Of a stretch of DNA of 64,000 bases, positions 49,008-61,177 are shown in pieces. The stretch is from Streptomyces spirodelae (lineage in GTDB: Bacteria > Actinomycetota > Actinomycetes > Streptomycetales > Streptomycetaceae). The notes beneath the pieces are model-generated. The model saw only the letters and a program-made list of their open reading frames with translations, was not told where the DNA came from and searched no databases. Made by a program: the position numbers and the translations under genes. The stretch lies in NCBI RefSeq assembly GCF_017676385.1, contig NZ_JAFFZN010000016.1, positions 62,001-126,000 of the forward strand. The letters are read 5' to 3'. Positions within the stretch are counted from its first letter, which is position 1. Each line of letters opens with the position of its first letter.

Positions 49008-50276
49008 TCAGCCGGCCTTCGCTGCCTTGGCCTCTCCCGGGGGGTTCCCGGACTTGCCCGTCCCCCTGAGGAAGGAGCGCCAGCCGCCGGACGGCTTCTC
49101 CCCCACCGCGAGGGTGCGCAGCTTGGCGAGCATGCGCGGGTCCTGCGCATCGAGCCAGTCGACCAGTTGACGGAACGAGACGCAGCGGACCCCGTCCTTG
49201 CGGCAAACCGTCTTCATGACGTCTTCGACGGCGTCCATGTAGATGCCGCCGTTCCAGTCCTCGAAGTGGTTACCGATGATCATCGGTGCCCGGTTGCCCT
49301 TGTAGGCACGCTCGAAGCCCTGCAGCAGGCCGTCACGCATCTGGCGCTGCCAGTACGGCCGCTTCTCCACGTCGCCGTCGACGGTGCCTGACTGGTTGAC
49401 GAGGAAGTTGTAATCCATCGACAGGGTCTCGAACCCTCGCCCGGGTACCGGAACCTGCTGCAGCGGCAGGTCCCACAAGCCGTGCCGCTTGCCCGGCCAC
49501 ACCTGGGTGCCGTTCCCGCTGGAGTCGTAGCGGAAGCCCATCTGCTCTGCAGCCTTCAGCAGATTCTCCTGGCCCTCCAGACAGGGCGTACGGCCGCCGA
49601 TCAGCTCCCGCTCGTAGTCGAACGGGAGCGCCCTGGCCTTCTCCCAGCCGGTGGTCGTCTTCCAGTGCTGGACGAACCAACGGGCCTGCTTGATCTCGCT
49701 CTTCCACTGCTCGACGGACCAGGTGTCCACGCCGTCGGGGCCGCAGAAGTGACCGTTGAAGTGGGTCCCGATCTCGCTGCCGTCCAGCCACGCCTTGCGG
49801 ACCTGCCGGAGGGTGGCACGCACGTTCTCGTCCTTGAGGTAGCCGATGTCCGAGGCGCCGGGCTCGTGTCCGGGCGGGGAGTAACGTTTCGCCTCATCCT
49901 CCGGCAGCGTGTAGACGCCGCTGAGGAAGTAGGTCTGCGCCGCGCCGTACTTCTTGCCCGCCTTGCGGAAGCGGGAGAAGAGCCTCTTGCCGTCCTCTCC
50001 GGCGCCGTCCCAGGAGAAGACCACGAACTGCGGCGGCTTCTTGCCGGGCGCGAGCCTGCGCGGGGTGGGCTGGAAGGGCTGGCGTCCCGTCAGCGAGGTG
50101 GAACCGTCCCCCAGCAGTTGCCCCTTGGCCCCGGGTCTGGCCTGTGGTGCCCCGGCGGGCGACTCCTCCGGCTCGTGCGCACCGTCGCCGCCGGAGCAGC
50201 CGGCGGAGGCCAGCGCCAGCGCCAGCGCCGCCGGGAGCACGGCGGTCAGAGCGGGTCTTCTTCGCATGGCTGCCAT
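49008..50276 (-). CDS. Secreted polysaccharide-deacetylase-like lipoprotein
   Basis: 422 residues. Signal sequence MAAMRRRPALTAVLPAALAL with lipobox LASAGC. The body resembles NodB-type deacetylases: FVVFSWDGAGED in the place of the first Asp motif, EIGTHFNGHFCGP resembling the H-x-x-x-H metal motif (THFNGH), and a late MIIGNHFEDWNGG. The classic DD motif is altered (WDGAG), so the catalytic state is uncertain. It is predicted to act on a cell-wall or exopolysaccharide outside the membrane. The ATG at 50276 is 260 bases from the divergent SulP fusion gene. Confidence 0.75.
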   Translation of the reverse strand: MAAMRRRPALTAVLPAALALALASAGCSGGDGAHEPEESPAGAPQARPGAKGQLLGDGSTSLTGRQPFQPTPRRLAPGKKPPQFVVFSWDGAGEDGKRLFSRFRKAGKKYGAAQTYFLSGVYTLPEDEAKRYSPPGHEPGASDIGYLKDENVRATLRQVRKAWLDGSEIGTHFNGHFCGPDGVDTWSVEQWKSEIKQARWFVQHWKTTTGWEKARALPFDYERELIGGRTPCLEGQENLLKAAEQMGFRYDSSGNGTQVWPGKRHGLWDLPLQQVPVPGRGFETLSMDYNFLVNQSGTVDGDVEKRPYWQRQMRDGLLQGFERAYKGNRAPMIIGNHFEDWNGGIYMDAVEDVMKTVCRKDGVRCVSFRQLVDWLDAQDPRMLAKLRTLAVGEKPSGGWRSFLRGTGKSGNPPGEAKAAKAG

Positions 50277-50536
50277 CGGCTCACCTCGTCCTTACGCCTT
50301 GTCTCGTCGGTCACCGGCCGGGACCGCGTTGCCACGCGGATAAAAGTGACATGAGACGTTAATAAGACAAATAGGACAAGCGGCTTTTCAGGCACCGTTC
50401 ACTCGATGGGTGGAACACGGGCAGCCAGACACCACTCCGCGCTTCACCAAGGCTTTACTTGGCATTACTGTTCTTTTACTTCCAGCTGGGAGTAATCAGA
50501 CGATCACGCAAGGTGCCGACCTGGGGAGGAGCCGCG

Positions 50537-53086
50537 ATGTCCCACCGCACCCCTGTGTGCAGCGGTCCAACCGCCCGCCCGAACCGCTCCCCCGCCCAAC
50601 AGCGCTGGTCAGCCGATCTCAGCGCCTCCGTCACGGTCTTCCTGATCGCCCTCCCGCTCTCCCTCGGTATCGCGCTGGCCGCGGGCGCCCCGCTCCAGTC
50701 AGGGCTGGTGGCCGCAGCGGTCGGCGGGCTGGTCTGCGGCAGGCTGGGCGGAGCTCCACTCCAGATCACCGGGCCCGCCGCGGGCCTGACGGTGATCACT
50801 GCGGAGCTGATCCAGACATACGGCTGGCAGACCACCTGCGCGATCACCGTTCTGGCCGGGCTCGCCCAGATCGGACTCGGCTTTCTGCGGGTGGCCCGCT
50901 CCGCCCTCGCCGTGAGCCCCGCGGTCGTGCACGGGATGCTCGCGGGAATCGGGGCCACCATCGCGCTCGCCCAGCTCCATGTGATGCTTGGCGGCGACCC
51001 CGACAGCTCGCCGCTCACCAATGCGCTGGAGCTGCCGGGGCGGATCACCTCGGTGCAGCCCGCCGCCCTCTCCGTCAGTGTGCTGACCGTCGCGGTGCTG
51101 CTGGCCTGGCCCCGGCTCAAGGAGCAGGGCGGATGGCTCGGCGCTGTCACCGGAAGAGTGCCCGCCGCGCTCGCCGCGGTCGGCCTGGCGACGCTGGCCA
51201 CAGTGCTGGCCGATGCGAGGCTGCCCCGCGTCGACCTCCCCTCCTGGCGCTCGCACGCGCTGCCCCATCTACCGGAGGGGCCGGTGCTGGGGCTGGGCGC
51301 GGCGGTGCTGACGCTCACTCTGGTGGCCGGCGTGCAGGCCCTCCTGTCCGCGGTGGCCGCCGACAAGCTCACGGCCGCGCGCGGAGCCGCGAACCGGGTG
51401 CCGCGCAGTGACCTGGACCGGGAGCTGCGCGCCCACGGCGTGGCCAACGCGGTGTCAGGCTCCCTGGGCGGGCTGCCGGTGACCGGGGTAGCCGTGCGCA
51501 GCTCGGCGAACATCGCCGCCGGAGCCGTCAGCCGGAACTCGGCACTGCTGCAGGGGATCTGGGTGGTGCTGGCAGCCGGGTTGCTGGTCGGCGTGCTGGA
51601 GCTGATCCCCCTCTCGGCGCTGGGGGCTCTGGTGATGGTGGTGGGCGTGCGGATGATCAATCCCGGCCACATCAGAAAGGTGGCACATCACGGCGAGGCC
51701 CTGGTGTTCGGCACGGCGGCAGTCGCCGTGGTGCTGCTGGGCGTACTGGAGGGGGTCGGTCTGGGCATCGCGGTGGCGGTGGTGGTGGCGCTGCACCGGC
51801 TGGCCTGGGCCCGGATCAGCGTGGAACGCGAGGCGGACGGCGGCCCGGCCTCCTCTCCGCCCGTGAGTTACCGGGTCGTCGTACGGGGGCAGTTGACGTT
51901 CCTGGCGGTGCCCCGGCTGAGCCGGGCGCTGGCCCAGGTGCCGGACGGGGCCAAGGCGGTGGTGGAACTGGAGGGGTCGTTCGTGGACCACGCGGCGTTC
52001 GAGGCGCTGGAGGACTGGAAGGCCGCCCGTGCGGCGACGGGCGGTGAGACAGAGGTCAAGAGCCGTGCGGGGCAGGAGATCGGGGAACCTACGACGATTC
52101 ACGCCTGCACCCCGTGGACGCCGTGGCGCAACCATCAGTGCACGCGCCCCCCGGCCGACGGAACCGACAGCGCGGGCGGCTCGAAAAGCTCGGAAATCAC
52201 AGAAAGCTCGAACAGTTCGGACAGTTCGGACGGGTCAGGCCGCTCAACCGGCCCCCGCGGTGCCGACCGCATGGGCCATGCCGATCGCTCAGCCTTCTCG
52301 GCCGGCTCGGACGGTGCGGAACCCCGGACCCCTTCGCGGCGAGGGCAACTCCTCGGCGGCGTACGCAACTTCCAGCGCACCACGGCCCCCCTGGTACGGG
52401 ACGAGCTGGCGAGGCTGGCACGTGAGGGGCAGCAGCCCTCCCAGCTGTTCCTCGCCTGCGCCGACTCCCGCCTGGTCACCAGCATGATCACCTCTAGCGG
52501 ACCGGGGGATCTGTTCACCGTGCGCAATGTGGGCAACCTTGTCCCGCCACCTGGCGAGGAGAGCGGTGACCAGTCGGTCGCGGCCGCGATCGAGTACGCG
52601 GTGGACGTGCTGCGCGTCGAATCGGTGACTGTCTGCGGCCACTCGGGCTGCGGCGCGATGCAGGCGCTGCACAGCGGAGCGACAGCGGCTCAGGGCTCCG
52701 ACGACACCCCGCTCGGCCGCTGGTTGCGGCACGGGCTGCCCAGCCTGGAGCGGTTCCGTAGCGTGGCCCGTAGCTCGCCCCGGTCCGAACCGCGGCTGGC
52801 AGACCGGGAGACAGCCGACGAACTGGAGGCGCTGTGTCTGACCAACGTCGTCCAGCAGCTGGAACACCTCGCGGCACACGCGTGCGTGGCCCGGCGGCTG
52901 CGCGAGGGGACGCTGGAACTGCACGGGATGTACTTCCACGTCGGTGAGGCACAGACCTACGTCCTCGACACCACAGCTCCCGACACCACAGCTCCCGACA
53001 CCGCGGCCCTCGGCGCCCCGGCCCTCGGCGCCCCGGGGCCCGAGCCGGTGTTCGCCGCCGTCAGACCCGACCCCGTCACTTCCTGA
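50537..53086 (+). CDS. SulP transporter-STAS-beta-carbonic anhydrase fusion
   Basis: 849 residues. Residues about 15-410: SulP/SLC26-type transporter with 10-12 membrane segments (QITGPAAGLTVITAELI, PVTGVAVRSSANIAAGA). About 440-510: STAS domain (VVVRGQLTFLAVPRLSRAL...AVVELEGSFVDHAAFEALEDW). A Ser/Gly-rich linker follows. About 600-800: beta-carbonic anhydrase with zinc ligands in CADSRLV (Cys, Asp/Arg pair) and CGHSGCGAM (His, Cys). The likely role is bicarbonate uptake coupled to CO2/bicarbonate interconversion. ATG 50537 has GGGGAGGA upstream. Tail has TTAPDTTAPD repeats. Confidence 0.9.
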   Translation: MSHRTPVCSGPTARPNRSPAQQRWSADLSASVTVFLIALPLSLGIALAAGAPLQSGLVAAAVGGLVCGRLGGAPLQITGPAAGLTVITAELIQTYGWQTTCAITVLAGLAQIGLGFLRVARSALAVSPAVVHGMLAGIGATIALAQLHVMLGGDPDSSPLTNALELPGRITSVQPAALSVSVLTVAVLLAWPRLKEQGGWLGAVTGRVPAALAAVGLATLATVLADARLPRVDLPSWRSHALPHLPEGPVLGLGAAVLTLTLVAGVQALLSAVAADKLTAARGAANRVPRSDLDRELRAHGVANAVSGSLGGLPVTGVAVRSSANIAAGAVSRNSALLQGIWVVLAAGLLVGVLELIPLSALGALVMVVGVRMINPGHIRKVAHHGEALVFGTAAVAVVLLGVLEGVGLGIAVAVVVALHRLAWARISVEREADGGPASSPPVSYRVVVRGQLTFLAVPRLSRALAQVPDGAKAVVELEGSFVDHAAFEALEDWKAARAATGGETEVKSRAGQEIGEPTTIHACTPWTPWRNHQCTRPPADGTDSAGGSKSSEITESSNSSDSSDGSGRSTGPRGADRMGHADRSAFSAGSDGAEPRTPSRRGQLLGGVRNFQRTTAPLVRDELARLAREGQQPSQLFLACADSRLVTSMITSSGPGDLFTVRNVGNLVPPPGEESGDQSVAAAIEYAVDVLRVESVTVCGHSGCGAMQALHSGATAAQGSDDTPLGRWLRHGLPSLERFRSVARSSPRSEPRLADRETADELEALCLTNVVQQLEHLAAHACVARRLREGTLELHGMYFHVGEAQTYVLDTTAPDTTAPDTAALGAPALGAPGPEPVFAAVRPDPVTS

Positions 53087-53429
53087 CCGGCGCCGTCAGG
53101 AGCCAGGACCAGCAAGGACGCCAAGACCTTCCTGTGGCTGTGCGAGAGCCGCCGGAGACCGCCGACGAGGCCGACGAGGTGGACGAGGTGGACGAGGTGG
53201 ACAACCGGGTTCGTCTCCGTGGCAATTCACCTGCGGAGGCGAACCGTGGAGCAGGGCGAAGCGCAACACTCCGGTGTGGCGCGGAACGACACGCAACGAC
53301 TCCCTGATTGCCGCTGTACCCCGCAGGGTCCGAGGTGCCAGGATCGGCTGGGGGTTGACCGGGCTCCCGCGATCACTAAGCATGCCAGTTATAAGGATTG
53401 GTCTACACCACTTGCCGACGGGAGCCGAC
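53087..53429 (+). promoter_or_regulatory. acsA promoter region with tandem repeat
   Basis: 343 bases without a gene. 53163-53203 has about four copies of a GACGAGGTG unit. A plausible promoter is TTGACC (53355-53360) and TAAGCA (53377-53382) with a 16-base spacer. The dre-like operator at 53397-53413 lies just downstream, between promoter and start codon. Confidence 0.5.
53397..53413 (+). promoter_or_regulatory. DasR-responsive element (dre)-like operator in the acsA leader
   Basis: ATTGGTCTACACCACTT: the TGGTCTAGACCA palindrome recognised by the GntR regulator DasR, with one mismatch (C for G in the centre) and consensus flanks. It ends 16 bases before the acsA ATG, so bound DasR would block transcription. 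DasR releases DNA when glucosamine-6-phosphate accumulates. Confidence 0.65.
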
Positions 53430-55397
<1,968 letters not shown>

Positions 55398-55456
55398 GCA
55401 CAGCACCGAGCGAGGACTGGGCCCCGCACCAGCCAAGACTGGGCCCGGCACCCGGC

Positions 55457-55491
55457 GAGGGGGCATCCGGCAACGCGCCGGGTGCCCCCTC
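55457..55491 (+). terminator. acsA terminator hairpin
   Basis: 15-bp stem with one G-T pair (55457-55471 with 55477-55491) and a 5-base loop, 60 bases after the acsA stop. Confidence 0.85.
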
Positions 55492-55619
55492 GGGCGTGTC
55501 AGTGGGGTTGGTTACCCTTGGGGAATCGAGTAAAGAAAATACCAAGAACCGAGGGCGAGCCGGGAAGTCTGGTCGGCACACACCACAGGTGTGTCCGCGC
55601 GACCCCCGGAGTCCCACTC

Positions 55620-57098
<1,479 letters not shown>

Positions 57099-57214
57099 TC
57101 TGAGCCTGACCGGCTACCGGCAGGGAAAGCCCGCACCGAGCCCGCCGCCACAGCCAGGGGAAGTACCGGGTCCGCACCGCGCCGGGCCCGCACGACGACA
57201 AGGGAGAGACAGCG

Positions 57215-57685
57215 ATGAGCGCAGCCGACGACGGCCGCAGCCTGGGCCAGTTGGTCGCAGCGGCCACTGCGGAGATGTCCGCGCTGGTGCACGACGAGAT
57301 CGCGCTGGCCAAGGCCGAGCTGCGGCAGGACGTCAAGCGCGGTGTGCTGGGCAGCGGCGCGGCCCTGGCCGCCGGGGTCCTGGTGCTCTTCGCGCTGCCC
57401 GTGCTGAGCTTCGCCGCCGCCTTCGGCATCCACAATCTGGGGCTCGGTCTGGCCTGGTCGTTCCTGATCGTGGGCGGCGCCTACATCGCGCTCGCGCTGC
57501 TGTTGCTGCTGCTGGCGCTGGCCAAGTTCAAGAAGGTCTCCAAGAGCAAGAGCCCGCAGAAGTCGGTGGCCTCCGCCAAGCAGAGCGCGGCCGTCCTCTC
57601 GCACGCCAGGCCGCACCCCCGTGCGGCGGAGAACGGCGGGAAGGAACGCCCGCAGCTGCAGGGTGTGACACGCTCGTCCGTATGA
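57215..57685 (+). CDS. Phage holin-like membrane protein (holin superfamily III type)
   Basis: 156 residues. N-terminal amphipathic part SLGQLVAAATAEMSALVHDEIALAKAEL, two membrane segments (GAALAAGVLVLFALPVLSFAAAF and WSFLIVGGAYIALALLLLLLAL), then a Lys/Ser-rich tail. This is the widespread actinobacterial putative-holin family found on chromosomes without phage genes; lytic function is not implied. Start ATG has GGGAGAGA upstream. The stop overlaps the next ATG (ATGA). Confidence 0.8.
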   Translation: MSAADDGRSLGQLVAAATAEMSALVHDEIALAKAELRQDVKRGVLGSGAALAAGVLVLFALPVLSFAAAFGIHNLGLGLAWSFLIVGGAYIALALLLLLLALAKFKKVSKSKSPQKSVASAKQSAAVLSHARPHPRAAENGGKERPQLQGVTRSSV

Positions 57686-58668
57686 CGTTCGCAGACAGTC
57701 CCGCGGCCGTGATCCGTCCCGAAGGCCCCTGGACACACCGGGATGTGGCGGCCAACGGCGCGCGGTTCCACATCGCCGAAATGGGCGAAGGCCCGTTGGT
57801 GCTGCTGCTGCACGGCTTTCCGCAGTTCTGGTGGGCGTGGCGCCACCAGTTGCCGACGCTCGCGGACGCCGGCTACCGGGCTGTGGCGATGGACCTGCGC
57901 GGAGTGGGCGGCAGCGACCGTACGCCGCGCGGCTACGACCCGGCCAACCTCGCGCTCGATGTGACCGGTGTCATCCGCTCACTGGGCGAGCCCGACGCGG
58001 CACTGGTCGGACACGACCTGGGCGGCTACCTGGCGTGGACGGCCGCGGTGATGCGGCCCAAGCTGATCCGCCGCCTCGTCGTCGCCTCGATGCCGCACCC
58101 CCGCCGCTGGCGGGCCGCCATGCTGGCTGACGTACGGCAGACGGCGGCCAGCTCCTACATCTGGGGGTTCCAGCGTCCATGGCTGCCGGAGCGTCAGCTC
58201 GTCGCGGACGGGGGCGCGCTGGTGGAGCGGCTGGTCCGGGAGTGGGCAGGCCCCAAGCCGCCCGGCCCCAGCGACACCCCGCCCGGTCCCGTCGGCAGCC
58301 CGGCCGGTCCCGCCGGGCACGCGGGCGTGCTGGCGGTGGACGACTACCGGCGCGCGATGTGCGTGCCCTCCACGGCGCACTGCTCGGTGGAGCCGTACCG
58401 GTGGCTGGTGCGGTCGCTGGCGCGGCCGGACGGGATGCAGTTCTACCGCCGGATGAAGCGGCCGGTACGGGTGCCGACGTTGCATCTGCACGGTTCACTC
58501 GATCCGGTGATGCGGACCCGGAGCGCGGCCGGTTCGGGAGAGTACGTGGAGGCCCCGTACCGCTGGCGGCTCTTCGACGGGCTGGGGCACTGGCCGCACG
58601 AGGAGGACCCGGAGACCTTCACCTCCGAGCTGGTGCACTGGCTCAGCGACCCGGAACCGGACCGCTGA
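57682..58668 (+). CDS. Alpha/beta hydrolase, epoxide-hydrolase type
   Basis: 328 residues. HGFPQFWWAWR is the oxyanion region; nucleophile elbow VGHDLGGYLAW has Asp as nucleophile (G-x-D-x-G), typical of epoxide hydrolases and dehalogenases; HGSLDPVM holds the acid and GLGHWPHEEDP the catalytic His. The cap region carries a PPGPSDTPPGPVGSPAGPAG insert, a low-complexity expansion. Two cap tyrosines, expected in epoxide hydrolases, are plausible but not certain. Coupled to the holin-like gene by ATGA. Confidence 0.83.
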   Translation: MTFADSPAAVIRPEGPWTHRDVAANGARFHIAEMGEGPLVLLLHGFPQFWWAWRHQLPTLADAGYRAVAMDLRGVGGSDRTPRGYDPANLALDVTGVIRSLGEPDAALVGHDLGGYLAWTAAVMRPKLIRRLVVASMPHPRRWRAAMLADVRQTAASSYIWGFQRPWLPERQLVADGGALVERLVREWAGPKPPGPSDTPPGPVGSPAGPAGHAGVLAVDDYRRAMCVPSTAHCSVEPYRWLVRSLARPDGMQFYRRMKRPVRVPTLHLHGSLDPVMRTRSAAGSGEYVEAPYRWRLFDGLGHWPHEEDPETFTSELVHWLSDPEPDR

Positions 58669-59097
58669 GCCCGACGTCACAGGCCCGACGCCACAGGCCC
58701 GGCAGGCGCAGGGTTGCCATGGGCGGCGCACAGGCCCGTACATGTGCCCGGCGCATAGGCCGATTGAGCGCCCGGCGGGCGATTACTGACCATGAGGCAG
58801 GGGCAGGGACCTCGGTATGGGGTTGACGCACGACTTCCGTGACGTGGCACGTAGCCGCAGCCATTCCAGGGACCTGCGCGGCGAGGCTTCCCCGCGCGCG
58901 ACGGGTCGGCTGCATCCCGCCGGCGCCGAGCTGGGAATTCCCCGCATTCTGCGTCGCCGTGCACGCTGGGTGGGCGCGAGACTCCGGCACCCCCGCTCCT
59001 GAGCACCCGCCCGGCCACTCCCTCCGAGCGCCGGACGGCAGGTCGCAGTGCCGGACGGCAGGTCGAGTGCCGGGCGGCACGTCGCCGACGGAGTTCC
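58669..59097. other. Intergenic region with short direct repeats
   Basis: 429 bases between convergent transcripts. CCCGACGYCACAGG occurs twice (58671-58698) and GYGCCGGRCGGCAGGTCG-like units three times (about 59029-59087). A 61-codon frame at 58817-59002 on the plus strand starts MGLTHDFRDVARSRSHSRD but has no clear ribosome site; not called. Confidence 0.5.
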
Positions 59098-60297
59098 TCA
59101 GATCGCACAGCCCTGGCTGTCGACCGGCCGCTCGGCGGTGCGTCCCCGCGTGATGTCCTTACGGATCTCATCGACGCTGAGGGCGTATCCGGTGCGGTCG
59201 TCTCGCAGGGACTTGGCGAAGATCACACCGTAGACGCGGCCGTCCGTGGTGAGCAGCGGGCCACCGGAGTTGCCCTCCCGGATCATCGTGTACAGCGAGT
59301 ACACATCTCGCCCGACGGTGCCCCGGTGGTAGATGTCGGGACCGTCGGCCTGGACGCGGCCGCGCACCCGGGCCGAGCGGACGTCGTAGCCGCCGTTCTC
59401 CGGAAAGCCGGCCACGATCGCGCCGTCACCGCTCTCCGCGTCCTGCTCGGCGAAGCGCAGTGCGGGCGCCCTCAGTTCGGGAACGTCCAGCACGGCGATG
59501 TCGCGCTTCCAGTCGAAGAGCACCACCCGGGCGCTGTAGCGCCTCCCTTCGCCGCCGACCTGCACGGTCGGATGCCGGACCCCGCCGACGACATGCGCGT
59601 TCGTCATCACCTTGCCCGGCGAGAAGACGAAGCCGCTGCCCTCCAGCTCCTTCCGACAGCTCGGTGCCGTACCGACGACCTTGACGACGCTGCGCTTGGC
59701 GCGCTCGACAACGGGACTGCCCGCCAGCTTCGGGTCGGGCGGCCGGACCTCACGGATCGGCTCCCGGGAGAAGGGGGAGAAGACCTGCGGGTACCCGTTC
59801 TTGGCCAGAACGGAGGAAAAGTCGGCGAACCACGTGTTGACCTGCTGCGGCATCACGCGCGAGACGCCGAGCAGGACATTGGAGCCGCGTACCTCCCGGC
59901 CCAGCGTCGGCAGCGACGTACCGGCCAGCGCGGAGCCGATCAGCCAGGCGACCACCAGCATCGCGAGCACATTGACGAGCGCGCCCCCGGTCGCATCCAG
60001 GGCCCGGGCGGGCGACCAGGTGATGTACTGCCGCAGCTTGTTGCCCAGATGCGTGGTGAGGGCCTGGCCGACGGAGGCACAGATGATCACGACGATCACG
60101 GCGGCGAGCGCCGGTCCCGTCCCCGGCCGGTCGCCCGCCGTCAGCTCGTCCCACAGCAGCGGCAGCAGGTACAGCGCGGCCAGGCCACCCCCGAGAAACC
60201 CGAGGACCGACAGGATGCCGACGACGAAGCCCTGGCGATAGCCGACGATCGCGAACCAAACGGCAGCCACGACCAGCAGTACGTCCAGCACATTCAC
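59098..60297 (-). CDS. marP: Membrane serine protease MarP
   Basis: 399 residues. Four N-terminal membrane segments of CvpA type (MNVLDVLLVVAAVWFAIVGY onward) anchor a chymotrypsin-fold protease outside the membrane. Triad: His in VMTNAHVVGG near 235, Asp in DWKRDIAVLD near 264, Ser in EGNSGGPLL near 345, close to the positions in M. tuberculosis MarP, which is needed for acid resistance. Two Cys (PSCRKEL and SQGCAI) could form a disulfide. Confidence 0.9.
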   Translation of the reverse strand: MNVLDVLLVVAAVWFAIVGYRQGFVVGILSVLGFLGGGLAALYLLPLLWDELTAGDRPGTGPALAAVIVVIICASVGQALTTHLGNKLRQYITWSPARALDATGGALVNVLAMLVVAWLIGSALAGTSLPTLGREVRGSNVLLGVSRVMPQQVNTWFADFSSVLAKNGYPQVFSPFSREPIREVRPPDPKLAGSPVVERAKRSVVKVVGTAPSCRKELEGSGFVFSPGKVMTNAHVVGGVRHPTVQVGGEGRRYSARVVLFDWKRDIAVLDVPELRAPALRFAEQDAESGDGAIVAGFPENGGYDVRSARVRGRVQADGPDIYHRGTVGRDVYSLYTMIREGNSGGPLLTTDGRVYGVIFAKSLRDDRTGYALSVDEIRKDITRGRTAERPVDSQGCAI

Positions 60298-60439
60298 CGA
60301 ATCAGCCTCGCCTCGGGTCCATCTCGGCAGTCCTACCCCCGCTCTCGGCCGCGGCGGGCGGCCGGGGTCCAGGAGAGCGGAAGAGACACCGTCTCATGTG
60401 CGCGCGGGCGCGACGGCCACCCGTACCAGCCGGTACGGG

Positions 60440-61177
60440 TCACGCATGCCAGTCGAGCGGAACCCTGCGTTCCCGGTCCCAGGGGCGCTCCCACCCCGCG
60501 TAGTGCAGGATCCGGTCGATGAGGCCGGCCGTGAACCCCCACACCAGCGCGGAGCCGACCATGAAGGCGGGCCCGACGTGGCCCGCCGGGTGCACGGCCA
60601 TGGCCCGGTTCGTGGGGTCGGTGAGGTCCGAGACGGGAACGGTGAAGACCCGCGCCGTCTCCGCCGGGTCGACCGGCGCCACCGGCGTGGGACGGCGCCA
60701 CCAGCCGAGGACCGGCGTGACGACGAAACCGCTGACGGGGATGTAGAGGCTGGGCAGCACTCCGAACACCTGCACGCCCGTGGGGTCCAGCCCCGTCTCC
60801 TCCTCGGCTTCACGCAGCGCGGCCCGCAGCCGTCCGTCCCCTTGCGGATCGCCGTCCTCCGGATCGAGCGCCCCACCTGGGAAAGAGGGCTGCCCGGCGT
60901 GCGAGCGCAGGCTGGAGGCCCGCTCCATCAGCAACAGCTCCGGGCCCCGTGCGCCCTCCCCGAAGAGCACCAGCACGGCTGAGGGGCGGCCCCGGCCGTC
61001 CGCCGGCGGCAGAAAACGGCTGAGCTGCCTCGCCTCGACGCTCTCCGCCGCGTCCCGTACGGGACCGAGCCACCGCGGCAGCCCGCGTCCGTCGACCTCG
61101 ATCGGCATCGCGACCGCGCGGCGGCCTGCCGCCCCGTGCTCCGCCGCCTGGTCGGAGGACTGTCCGGCTCCCGTCAC
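60440..61177 (-). CDS. NUDIX hydrolase, CoA pyrophosphatase type
   Basis: 245 residues from the GTG at 61177, which overlaps the nth stop (GTGA); an in-frame ATG at 61108 is an alternative giving 222 residues. NUDIX box: G in SFPGGALDPEDGD, then ALREAEEETGLDP with the metal-binding Glu residues; LLMERASSLRSHAGQPSFPGG matches the UPF0035/CoA-diphosphatase signature. Cleaves CoA-like nucleotide diphosphates. Next to nth, as in other Streptomyces. Confidence 0.85.
   Translation of the reverse strand: MTGAGQSSDQAAEHGAAGRRAVAMPIEVDGRGLPRWLGPVRDAAESVEARQLSRFLPPADGRGRPSAVLVLFGEGARGPELLLMERASSLRSHAGQPSFPGGALDPEDGDPQGDGRLRAALREAEEETGLDPTGVQVFGVLPSLYIPVSGFVVTPVLGWWRRPTPVAPVDPAETARVFTVPVSDLTDPTNRAMAVHPAGHVGPAFMVGSALVWGFTAGLIDRILHYAGWERPWDRERRVPLDWHA

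Noticed and set aside
57215..57685. Prophage remnant because of the holin-like protein
   Set aside because: No lysin, terminase or integrase nearby, and this protein family is common on actinobacterial chromosomes next to nhaA and hydrolase genes.
58817..59002. 61-codon plus-strand ORF (MGLTHDFRD...)
   Set aside because: No ribosome site, Arg-rich composition as from random GC-rich DNA, and no recognised family; left as intergenic.
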